DNA from: Lucifuga dentata
Taxonomy: Eukaryota; Chordata; Actinopteri; Ophidiiformes; Bythitidae
Assembly: GCA_014773175.1 (NCBI GenBank)
Contig: VXCM01000989.1
Location: forward strand, 350,533-414,532
Reading direction: 5' to 3'
Length of the DNA: 64,000 bases
The position numbers and the translations under genes are program-made. The notes under the pieces were generated by a model. It was not told the DNA's origin. It made no database searches and saw only the letters and a program-made list of their open reading frames with translations. Shown here one piece after another: positions 52,068-62,052 of this stretch (the first letter of the stretch is position 1; every line of letters begins with the position of its first letter).

Positions 52068-52675
52068 AGGATCATACCAGCCTTTTGTATATTTGAGCCT
52101 AATATATTCAATTTTCATACATGTAACGTCATTTTCCCAAAGCATACTACTGGAACGGTGAATTAAAATGTATTTTTCCTACCTTCCAGACGGCCATTGG
52201 TTTCAGCTCATTCTGGTACGCTATTAAAATCAACTTGTTGATACTTGAAACATTCTTTTGGGGAATGTAATCCATCATCACGAACTAGATGTATATTCAG
52301 GTTTGTTTTTTTGTTTTTTTTGTTTTTTGTTTTTTTTTTTGAAGCTATGTAATTTTAGTGTTTAGGCACAATAAAAAGTGTGGAGTGAATGTATGTCTCC
52401 ACCAGGGAATATTGTCCCAAAAGAAGACCTGCGTTTATTGAAAAATTTAAACAACCGTGACTTCATAAGGCTGCATAACTATTAGCAGGTGAAACATCAA
52501 TTTTTAAGGTGGGTGTATTGCTTGAATATTTGATTTTGAAAGGTTAAGATATTTTGCAAAATATCAGGAAAGCTGAAATACGGTTTTATCCTTTGGGAAA
52601 TGATTGTCAGTAATGCAACATGTATGAAAATTGAATATATTAGGCTCAAACATGCAAAATGGCCAGTATGGTCCT
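52068..52675 (+). mobile_element. Complete MITE with ~57-bp inverted repeats and TTAA duplication
   Basis: The 608-bp element is flanked by TTAA on both sides (52064-52067 and 52676-52679). The left terminus starts AGGATCATACCAGCC and the right terminus in reverse complement starts AGGACCATACTGGCC. The inverted similarity runs about 57 bp, including the perfect inner block TTTGAGCCTAATATATTCAA and on. TTAA target duplication is characteristic of piggyBac-superfamily transposons, so a piggyBac-type MITE is the leading guess. There is no transposase frame. Related copies end at 21615, 29784 and 47251. Confidence 0.82.
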
Positions 52676-53016
52676 TTAACACTGAAGTAGCCATAAGGTT
52701 GATCGTAATTCTAACTGGAGTAGTCCAGGAGAAATTTGTTCCGAACAGTCCCTCTAATTCCACAAGACAACCCACCATGTGATCATGACCTCTGACCTTT
52801 GGAACAAATGTGTAAAGCACTCTCTTTCAAACACATGCACACACATACACACTCAATCCACCCATGCTGTGCAACATTGACAACTGTTTACCTATTGAGC
52901 AAACATAGCAAATCAGAACTTCCACAACTCCCAGGTCTCAGGACAAACACTGACAACAGAATAAAGACAACACGGGGAAAAGGAGACAATTTTTTTTCAT
53001 TAAATTAAAAAAAAAT

Positions 53017-53243
53017 CCCTGTACCCTTCTTATAGTTTTAATTGTGTGGTTTATTTCTTGTTTTGTTTTATTTTTTTTGTCTTGCCATAACAGCTCATTT
53101 GACTTTGTTTCCTTAATTTAAAACAAAAAATTCCCTGTACCCTTCTTATAGTTTTAATTGTGTGGTTTATTACTTATTTTGTTTTATTTCTTTATTTTAT
53201 TTATTTATTTTTTTGTCTTGTCATAACAGCTCATATGCCTTTG
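53017..53243. repeat. lime1: 116-bp tandem duplication next to lime1 exon 7
   Basis: The block starting CCCTGTACCCTTCTTATAGT at 53017 recurs at 53133, with shared downstream text GTGTGGTTTATT and CATAACAGCTCAT. The second copy runs almost to the exon 7 acceptor. Copies differ by several substitutions and a T-rich length change, so this is a real, somewhat aged duplication with no N between the copies. Confidence 0.8.
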
Positions 53244-53251
53244 TTCACCAG

Positions 53252-53386
53252 GAGGCAGTGTTCATGGGCAATGGGGAGCAGTACATCTGGAAGCCTCCTG
53301 AGGATGATGACATCATCACGTTGCACCCACCTCCACACCTGGGAGAGAACAGACAGGGGCACCCATCACCCCCAACTGCTAAGGAG
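53252..53386 (+). CDS. lime1: lime1 coding exon 7 (acidic, QYIW)
   Basis: This exon encodes 45 residues including EQYIWKPPEDDDIITLHPPP, an acidic and proline-rich segment with one tyrosine (Y424) preceded by Glu-Gln. The acceptor is TTGTTCACCAG and the donor GTAGTG; phase 0 on both sides and 135 nt long. The preceding intron ends with a tandem duplication that reaches almost to the splice site. The exon lacks a recognised mammalian counterpart, and its inclusion rests on its open frame, phase and splice sites. Confidence 0.8.
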
Positions 53387-54611
53387 GTAGTGAGTAAAAG
53401 GAGAGGGGGAGGAGGAATATGAGGAGTGTGTGTGGTGGGGAGGGGAGGGAGAGGAGGACAGGAAGAGGCAGCCGGATAGATGGACAGGTCTCAGATTTGT
53501 GACGGTGCTGTGTTTACGGATGGGGGCGCCTGTTTGATTGGGTATGCTGTCATAACAGCGCTGCCCTGTGACCTGCCTGTCATCTGAGGTCTCTGCTTAC
53601 AGCTAGGGGTTACGTTACAGGGACCCAGCACCCCCTTGCATCCCTGCCTGAACCCTGACCCAAATCTCCTAGCCCCCCTTCAGCTCATCTGTTTAGAACG
53701 CAAGATGCACCAGAAAGATCTGCCATTAATATCAACTGAGTAATTTGCATTATGACTTTGCATTCATGGAGATGTTTGCTAAAGGTTAGCTGTTATGCCT
53801 TATCAGTCCACGCAAAAGGAAAATGATTGGTCCTGACTTGGATGTAGGCTACAAACTGACCTATAGATATATATATATATATGGAACTGTATGTCTGGTG
53901 GTGAGAGGGGGAAGTCTGCACTTCGGTCATGTCACATCCCCTACCACATATGCTTGCACATGCAGAAACTCCACCCCCATGTCTCCATGCTCAGCTTCAA
54001 GCTCAGCTGGACGCAGTGTAACACACTGAGAGAGCAACAAATCATAGAGTGACTTTTGTCATACTGAGGGGGCTGAAGGAGTTGAGTGGATGAAGGGGCT
54101 GTCACTGAAATAGATCTATTATGCTGTCTATTATTAGTGCGGTTTTTTGATAAAGCTTCTGTTTTTCACAATCACCATAGTCAACCCAGGGGAAGTTATT
54201 TCCATGTTTGTTAAATTTGTTGATATCTTCTGTATGTTCTTTTAACACAGAAGCATAATATACTGTATGCCATAGCTTTAGATTTGTCAGACCAAGATTG
54301 TATTACCAAGAGAAGGAATACTGTGGTTAACACATATGATTTGATTAAAAAAAAAAAAAAAAANAAAAAAAAAAAAAAAAATCATCTAGATGAACACAAA
54401 ATGAAGTTTTGTTTATTCTGGGATGCAGTAGTAAAGCAGGAATCCTAACAGCTTTTAAGCTGCTGGACAGTTTCTTGTATGTTGGTCTAAGGCAGTACTG
54501 AGCTCTGATAAATGTGGAGTTTGGATGCTGTATGTGGAGATTAAGGGGTTAAGTCTCTGCTGTTTGCCCTAAACTTCTCCTCTGCAAATCACACTGGCAC
54601 TGCTACATATC

Positions 54612-54612
54612 T

Positions 54613-54662
<50 letters not shown>
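54612..54662. repeat. (TC)n microsatellite
   Basis: A pure TC tract of about 25 units in lime1 intron 7. Confidence 0.9.
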
Positions 54663-54666
<4 letters not shown>

Positions 54667-55649
54667 TTTCTGTTCTGGGTTTGTGTTTTTTGGTTTGAGA
54701 GTTTGTTGCTGTCCTAACTTGCCCATATACTTTGTATCCTCTGGAGTCTGTCAGTTGTAGCTGTCAAAAGGTGTTGAGTTTCCACTCCCACCTAAATCTC
54801 CTTTTCTCTGGCGCTCTCTCCTTTGGCTACACTCCCTTCGTGGCTATTAGGAGGCGCTGCCTCCCCCAACCAATCACGTTGCACAAAGCATGTCATACCA
54901 GATGAATTCCAACTGCTAGCAGACCGTTTGGAAATGTGTGCCATATTTGCTGTTTGGAGCTGATCACACACAGATGAACTAGTCAGGCATACTGTTATGT
55001 TTTATGCATAATAATTGTGTGCTGAAATTAAATATGACTTTCCAAACCCTCAATCTGAAGAGAGAGCTAAAGCACTATCAGAAAAGACAGAACAGAGAGG
55101 AACATAGGCAGAGGGGAGGAGAAAAGAAAACATACAATGCACAAGCTTCCTCAACAGCTGCAGCCCAGTTTTGAAATCCCCATCATCTTGTGACTTCCTT
55201 CCTCTGCTGCACAGAACTGCAAATGCTATGTGCACAAATGCACAGACAAACACACATATACATGCGCGCACACACACACACACATACACACACACTGCAC
55301 ACACTTGTAGCATACACCAGGGTCTTTGTTTATCCAGAAAGGTCACACAAGAGATTTGTGGGGGTAGGGTATAAGTGTGGCTTGAGGTCTGTCAGTAACA
55401 AAGACAGAAAAAGACACACAGTCCTCATGGCTTTACTTGAATTTTATTTCCCAAACTTAATGAATGCCATGTTGATTACAATGTTATTATAAAGGTATTT
55501 TAGCCCAAGACACGAATTGTAATGATAAAGGTTCAGTGACAGCGACAGACAAAGTGAATGGACACAGAAAGTGTGTGTCTAGCTCACTGTCTTGCTCTCA
55601 GGTTTCAGTTTTTGGGAGCAGAGCAAAACAATGGCAACTTGTATGAGTG

Positions 55650-55654
<5 letters not shown>

Positions 55655-55685
<31 letters not shown>

Positions 55686-55713
55686 TGTGTGTGTGTGTGC
55701 ATGCGTGCGTGTG

Positions 55714-55754
<41 letters not shown>
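55655..55754. repeat. Compound (TG)n/(GA)n microsatellite
   Basis: TG runs with short interruptions from about 55655 to 55713, followed by a GA tract to about 55753. In lime1 intron 7. Confidence 0.85.
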
Positions 55755-55758
<4 letters not shown>

Positions 55759-56687
55759 ATAGCCAGTGTTTTTCAGGGCCACTAGAGCAGAGTTGCTGAT
55801 CTGGGTGTGAACACGGAAGGTAAACATAACCATGTCCCACAATCCTCTTTGCTCTTGTGCGCTTGAACTGAGTTTCTCTCTTAAATGGAATTCTGACACA
55901 GAAATGCCAGAGCTCACGACATTGGTTTAGTTGAATTCCCCATAAGATATTGCACATGCCTTTTAGTTGGAAGTGCTTAAAGATAAATCTTATGCGTGTC
56001 AGTAAAAAAAACACACACATCTAACAGCATTCACAAAAACACATACATATGCTTCATTCTAAGCAAAACTGCATGCAAGCGAAGGCCATTAGTGAACACC
56101 TCTGAACTGTTTTTTCAGGGACTTGGCTGTCATCCAGATCTTTCATACTGCTGCTCTGTGGCCAAAGCAGGTTGTGGTGAAATTTTAACTGGTCTATCCG
56201 CTGCTTGGCTAACACTGCCTAGATTTCAGCTGACTGATAACACAGTTTACTCTATCTTATCCTACCTGGCCAAAATAGGTCAGGTTACTGCACAGCACAA
56301 GCTCTGTCAACACATGTGCAAACTCCAGCATACACACCCACACATCCAGCTCACACAAAAAATTATGAGCAATATATGTTTACTTGTATGATCACTTATT
56401 GTACATTGATGTCTTGCATACGTTCATAGACACACACAGGAATGAATATGCTCTTAGAAAACTCGGAAACATGAGACTTTATGATGATATAATGACTTAT
56501 CATGTTTCATTTGTGGCTGTAGACATTCACTCCAACAACAAGGTCCTTAGATAAGCAGAATAATAGTCACTGTCTATTTCAGGAGCTGTCAACTGTGGAC
56601 TATGGGATAGAGTTGTACTGTATTTGAGTGGCACTAAGTGACACCATGTTCCACCCTCTCACTCTACGCTCCTGTGTATGTTCTCAG

Positions 56688-57200
56688 ATTGCAGACACCT
56701 ACTCCATTGTTTGTAAAACCCAGAAGAAGAAACCTGCTATGGATTACAATGGAGCAAAGACCCTCCCACGATCCTTTGGTGGGGAGAGCTCGAAAGGGAA
56801 CGGGGCCTTCCGGGGCAGAGGTCGAGGGATCCAGGGCCAAACCCGTTCCCATGAGGAGCCCTGCTATGAGCCTGTAGGAGAAAAGTCCTGGCCTGCATGC
56901 ATTGTGGCTGAGTCTGATCCTGCGTATGCCACTATTGACACCCACCGGAAACGTGAGCAGGCAGGAACGAATGGCAGCACAGTTGGGGGTAATGCCACTC
57001 TGAAGAGAAAGAAGCAGCTACAGCATCAGCAGCAGGCAGCACCAGTGGCGCCTCAAGGCTCAGGACCTGTTAGAGGCCTTCCTGGTGGCGAAAACCTCTA
57101 TGAGACCATCAGTGATGGGAAACAAGGGGGCAGCAGCTCCAGCACCACAACCATCTTTACCTTCAATGATGGGATGGAGATGTATGTCACTGGCCTGTAG
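56688..57200 (+). CDS. lime1: lime1 coding exon 8 (C-terminal tyrosine motifs, stop)
   Basis: The last coding exon gives 170 residues and a TAG stop. It starts IADTYSIVCKTQKKKP, matching the YSRVCKPKRR block of human LIME1, and continues with further tyrosine motifs: YEPV (Y518), YATI (Y538) and YETI (Y596). The last corresponds to human NVYESI. A FRGRGRG stretch and a basic LKRKKQ cluster lie between. The protein ends MYVTGL. TGL fits a class I PDZ ligand, a feature known in PAG1 (which ends TRL) and not, as far as I know, in human LIME1. The acceptor is TATGTTCTCAG. The predicted protein is about 628 residues, roughly twice the human length. Confidence 0.9.
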   Translation: MADTYSIVCKTQKKKPAMDYNGAKTLPRSFGGESSKGNGAFRGRGRGIQGQTRSHEEPCYEPVGEKSWPACIVAESDPAYATIDTHRKREQAGTNGSTVGGNATLKRKKQLQHQQQAAPVAPQGSGPVRGLPGGENLYETISDGKQGGSSSSTTTIFTFNDGMEMYVTGL

Positions 57201-58615
57201 CTGGCTGACAGGCATGATGGGCTCAGGATGCACGGGTACAGAGTCATGACAGGGACCTTTCTGTTAACTGGTGAACAGTTTACTGCGTATAAATACAAGT
57301 CCTACTGTAGACAAACAACATGAGGATCCATTTTGTGTTGACATCAGGTTGAACAGGGTCTTAGTCCATGATTGGTCTGTACCTCAGAACCAGCCTCAAC
57401 CTTGTCTAGTCCAATCGGACCAAATATCTTTCAACAACAAAAACACAACTTGCATATTCATCTTTAACTTACTGTGTCACTGACCTTACTCACCTGTTTG
57501 TAAATCATTTTCCATAATATCTTTATTTTTGTATGAATGTGGTGTTGTTAAAAAAGTGTGTGGTGTAACTCACAAATCAAAAATGAAAAGAATGCGCTTT
57601 GATATGAAAAAAAGAAAAAAAAAAGAATTGTGCATGCACTGGACAAAATACAAAGTCAGGACAATAGACTCAGACCACAGTAGCAAGGAAACACACACAT
57701 GCCTCTTTGTGGGGAAACTTATGTAATATAAGCAGATGGATGTCACAGAGATTTGCTGTGCTTAGCTCTCCCTAAGCAAACATCTGAAACAGGTTCTCTG
57801 TGCTCACAAGCTTGTTGCCTGGCAGACAGCACTGCGGTGCCTCAATCACAATAGGTCAAAGTGGTACTACTGCTTTAACACAGTAGGACCTTGGTGAAAA
57901 AACTGTTGTCCTCAATTCACAAGTCATCATCCTTGTGTAGTACTTTTTACCTTTTAGTAACCTTTTAGTAGTTCTCAATATGCAACATTTCTGATAACTC
58001 TACTATTCTCAACTCTTTTCTGCTCAAAAATGAATCCTTGCATAAATTGTGCACTCTCAGATTTGACAAACAATTCTAGCTTGAGGTATGGTGACATCTC
58101 CCAACACTGCCACATAAATACACACATACTTGACAAAGTAAGGGCAAAGTGATCAGGTGCATAGGGTGGACTGTGCAGGAATTTCCCCACTGTGATATGG
58201 TCATTACATTTCACAACTCAAAACCTTTACTCTATTACTGGTCATGAACTAGATGAGAATAGTCTGTTTACAAAATTAAATAAATAAAAAGAAAATTTTT
58301 AAAAAAGCAAAAAGTATCCAAATTAACAAAGGATGCTTCATTCTGTGAAGTCATATCCTTTGGGTGCTGCAAACGTTTAATTTAATGACCTTTTTGATGT
58401 TGCACTGGACAGCTGGAGGACTGATTGACTTTACTGTGCATTAACATATTGTAAAGTTTTTTTTTTTTTTTTTTTTTNTTTTTTTTTTTTTTTTTTTCTG
58501 AGTACAGTCTGATTCGTTCTCTGGTCTCAAGTCAAAGCCAGAGCTCCCCATAGTTCACTGGACTTAAGTCTGGTGGTCTGGTGAAAGAGCAACAGTAGGC
58601 TTCGAATCCAAGGAA

Positions 58616-58621
58616 AATAAA
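58616..58621 (+). promoter_or_regulatory. lime1: Candidate lime1 polyadenylation signal
   Basis: An AATAAA hexamer followed by GTGCTGGGC and a T/G-rich stretch. Earlier hexamers at 58279 and 58283 sit in an A-rich run and are equally possible. The choice is only a guess without transcript ends. Confidence 0.2.
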
Positions 58622-60439
58622 GTGCTGGGCATAAAAATTACCAGCAAGTGTCTTTTGGAAATTTGCCCTCTTCTTTTCCCCACCCTTCTTCCTGGCTTCT
58701 GCTCTGACTTCTCTTCCATTATAAACAGTATCTTTCCCATGTCGCTTTTGGGAACATTAAAAAAAAAAAGGAAAGAATAGATGAAGAAATCACAAGAGGC
58801 TTAACAAAGGGGTGCAACAGTAAAAGACAAATCAAAACTGCTCAGAGGGCTCTGTGCTGAAATCTCATAGACAGCAACCGCGCAAAGAAAAGGCAGGTTT
58901 TGAAGTGTCAACAGTATGTAAAAACAAATGCACTCTGTATTTTCTTAATGCACTGTTTTTTCTTACCTACTGACAATGCCATTATTTAAATAGCTCATAC
59001 CACTGCCATGAAAACAGTGCTTTTATGGTATCAGTGCAATTTTTCCTGCTTGATTACAAAAAAAAAAAAAANAAAAAAAAAAAAAAAATGCATGCTTATA
59101 TGGAAATGAAAACAGATATTGTGGTGCCTAATTGTTTGTTTTCTGTTGTAATTTTTTTTTTTACCATGGGATGCAAACCATCGTCCAGTTTTCCAACAAC
59201 TTGGAGAAGGGGGATCAAGAATGAGAGAGAGAGAGAGAGAGAGANGAGAGGTGGGGGAGCAAGAGAAGCCAGTATAAAGCTGGATGAAGATCAGTTCAAC
59301 TGGACAAGAGCCCGCTGGAACTCCTCCTCCCAGTATGTGTTTGTGTGCATCCAAACACATGCGCACACACATTGCAAAATTGAACCATGTGGCTTTCCAG
59401 TTTAAAGGAGGAAGCAACATTTTGCTTCTATTTGGTTAGCCTTTTCATATCCTTCCTCCCCCAGTTGTGTGTTCATCCTCCAATAACCAGCACAGACCCC
59501 TCCTTTCTCTGCCTCACCTCTCTCCCTTGCTGTGTAGGGGAGGGGCCTTTGATGTTCAGTTGAGGACTCAGGGAGTGATNGGGGGTGGGGGTGGAGGGCA
59601 GAAGCTGTGGGTCAGGCCAACCCCAGTCTGATATCAGCAATGCACCGACAGCTCAACTACTGTCTGATATGAGAAATGGCTAACAGCTGAACTGCTTAAC
59701 AAGCTCGGGTTGAAGCTTCCCATAGACAATGCTGGCTGGAAATCACTATCACACATAATCCTTTTTCTCTAGCTGTCACTTTATGTGTCACATTTCTCCT
59801 GAGAGAAAGCACTGACCTGATCTATTTTGTTGGACACTGTTATACACTGACTGAAACAGATGTTCACTGCACAAATAAATACAGTATAATGATGTAAATG
59901 TATAAAATACTCTGTTCTGATGTTGTTCCAGTGTAACATACAGTATACAGTATATTTGGGGGGGGGGNGGGGGGGGGGGGTTGGGTATCACAGACACATT
60001 GTACTTTGTGGATGTTTCAGGCTTTCCATGCAGACACAGATGCTGTTTATTACTTGTCTTAAGATATAATTATGAGCCAATACTGCTGTGACAGCTGTAG
60101 CCAATGTTATATGTTCTTTAAGCACAGGGTTTAGTTAAAAAAAAATAAATAAATAGTGCATATAATAAAATATAGTGTGGCAGTGCAGATATGCAAAAGA
60201 TTGTAATGTTTTATATTAACCTTCATAAAATATTAAAGTGAGTTTTTACTTTTTTAATAAAGTGGCACATTATAATGTGTGTTTATCCTTCCCTTGTAGT
60301 ATTATTGCTTTTGACAGGATATCAAAATAGACATCGCAATAGCAGCAGAATTTAAGTAAACAGGTCATGTTAGGCATATTCTCTCATATTCTGTGACAGG
60401 TTGTTACAGCCTTGCAGTAATCAAGTCAATTTTATTTTT

Positions 60440-60545
60440 TTATTTCATTTCACTTTTATTTGTATAGCCCAATATCAATGTCTCAAAGGGCTTTACAGAC
60501 TTTACAGCCATTAGTGGTTCCTGCCCCAATCCAAATTCTCTAAGA
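60440..60545 (+). repeat. Dispersed fish repeat fragment
   Basis: The text TTTATTTGTATAGCCCAATA followed by CTCAAAGGGCTTTACAGAC is a wording seen repeatedly in teleost genomes as part of an interspersed repeat. Only a fragment is present and no ends or target duplication can be defined. Confidence 0.45.
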
Positions 60546-61199
60546 AGAGTAATAACAGCTTGCAATAAATGCAGCATGCAATAAAAATTGTTATGTAAAA
60601 TTCAGCTATAAACCAGAATCCGATGCATTCCCTGCAAGCATTTGAAGAAAAAAACTAGTTGAGGAGGATGCAAATGAAATAAAATAAACACGTCAATGCA
60701 CATTTTAATGGACACAAACACGAATACACACATCTGTGTAATGTAATGCAATATAACCCTGCAAAAAATAATACATGTTAATCTTGAGTTTTTGTTTGGT
60801 TTGTAAAGGAAGTGTTATTGAACTCAGTAATTTCTGAAGCTATACTTTAGTGGTGATGGATTGGATCACCATGTAAGAAGACAAAATCATATCACAAACA
60901 TGGGGGTTACTGTTATTCTGTGTGAAACCTAAACATTATCCTATAAAACAGTGCAGTTAAATGCAAAATATCATGGAGAAAGTTAAGAAAGTTCAGCCTT
61001 AAACCTGAACTTTCTTAAACTTCACAAAAGGTGGTAATTAGTAAAGAGCTGTTGTATTGGATTACATAATATTTCATAATTTCATGCCATAGTTTATTCA
61101 TGTTATGAAGTCTGCTGTTACCATCCGTATGGGGCATATGGTGAATATTAAACTTACCACTACTGAAGGAGTTTATAAACATTAATATTGTGGATATTC

Positions 61200-61785
61200 C
61201 CTTTATCGGTAATCACCGCGTGTCATGGTACATGTCTTTAAAACATGATCGGCTAAATCACCGTTTGATTTGCAGAAAAGCTTAAATGCGCAGTTTGCTA
61301 GCTGAGGCCTGCAAGCTGTTTTCCTCCTCCTCCTCGCAGACCGGCTCTTCGTCGTCGACTCGAGACAGACACCGGCCGGTAAAGTGTTGGACACGCCCCC
61401 TCTCATCCACTCACATTACTTGTATGACAGAAAAAAGTGATTGACAGTGTAAAACTATCCAATCACAGGTGGCCTTGCCATGGACGCGTGCCAAAGTGTA
61501 ATGTTTATGTATGGTGGGGACCAATAGGAGAGAAGTGGAGGGGGCGTGGCATTCTTTTGGAGGAAAGAGGCAAAACAATCTTTTATCGTCCTGACCGGGT
61601 GGCTTTTAGGACATCCTGGGTGGTGGTGGTGGTGGAAAACTTTACATTTAGAAATAAGCAGAAGTTAGGACACAGACAATATCTATCACCTGGCGACAAT
61701 CCTGATAAATGTATCTAATTCCAAACATTTGCACTAAAATCTATAGAAAGCTGGTTTACTTTCTTCCACTCGCCCTGCCCTGAAG
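61200..61785 (+). promoter_or_regulatory. slc2a4rg: CpG-rich promoter and 5'UTR of slc2a4rg-like gene
   Basis: The region is clearly richer in CG dinucleotides than its surroundings. CCAAT boxes occur at 61459-61463 (CCAATCA) and 61521-61525 (CCAATAG). A GC/CACCC-type box occurs on the plus strand at 61540-61549 (GGGGGCGTGG) and in reverse at 61392-61400 (CACGCCCCC). No TATA box is seen. This layout fits a TATA-less CpG promoter driving the gene starting at 61786. The transcription start is not determined. Confidence 0.6.
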
Positions 61786-62052
61786 ATGGAATCCAGACAT
61801 GTTTTGGACAAGTCGTCGGTTGGGATAAGGGTCGGTGCAGATTTTAACTGCCGGGCTGGTCGCTCCGTAGTCCGCGACAACCGGATGCTTACCGTGGAAA
61901 GAAGCGGTCCCATACCGGCATGCACAAACGGACCCGTCCTTTACACATTTGTAATGGACGGCAACTCAGTGGAAGAAGGTAAAAGCCAGAAAACATCTCC
62001 AAAAGGGAACGGGCGTTCTTCGGAAGGAGGAATATTGAACGACGTGGAAAAA
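61786..62052 (+). CDS. slc2a4rg: slc2a4rg-like, coding exon 1 (tentative)
   Basis: It encodes 89 residues starting MESRHVLDKSSVGIRVGADF and ending at a GTAAGT donor in phase 0. The N-terminus resembles the start of the ZNF395/SLC2A4RG/ZNF704 family, where a basic S-R-x-L-x-K-x-S-x-G-x-R-V pattern occurs; the match is short. Proteins of this family bind promoters such as those of GLUT4 and huntingtin through a zinc finger and a C-terminal basic region, both beyond this window. The position directly downstream of lime1 in the same orientation matches the human LIME1-SLC2A4RG arrangement. The gene is real by promoter, frame and splice evidence; the name is an inference. Confidence 0.6.

Larger units (their letters stand above)
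49943..53251 (+). other. lime1: lime1 intron 6, with MITE and duplicated 3' end
   Basis: The largest 5' to middle intron of the gene (3.3 kb) holds TG tracts near 50404-50496 and 50802-50852, the complete MITE at 52068-52675, and a 116-bp tandem duplication at its 3' end. No further exon is apparent. Confidence 0.65.
53387..56687 (+). other. lime1: lime1 intron 7
   Basis: This 3.3-kb intron contains an A homopolymer around an N at 54364, a TC tract at about 54612-54662 and a TG then GA compound tract at about 55655-55754. No coding content or known element was recognised. Confidence 0.65.
57201..61200 (+). other. lime1 3'UTR and intergenic DNA
   Basis: The lime1 3'UTR begins at 57201. Its end is not certain; AATAAA words at 58279, 58283 and 58616 are candidates. 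Single unresolved bases in homopolymers or short repeats occur at 58478, 59072, 59245, 59580 and 59968. A block near 60440-60545 resembles a common fish interspersed repeat. No gene was recognised. Confidence 0.5.

Noticed and set aside
45699..57200. PAG1 (Cbp) as the identity of the adaptor gene
   Set aside because: The helix, CxxC motif, LPxIP segment and PDZ-type tail suit PAG1, but SKSDTRLHE, RPASMDLL and YSxVCK are LIME1 landmarks, and the downstream neighbour fits LIME1 synteny. PAG1-like traits are reported as a finding.
61200..61225. Possible miR-124 gene (human MIR124-3 lies near NKAIN4)
   Set aside because: A 10-base match (TCACCGCGTG) to the reverse complement of miR-124 is present, but the rest of the mature sequence and the star arm are absent and no hairpin forms.
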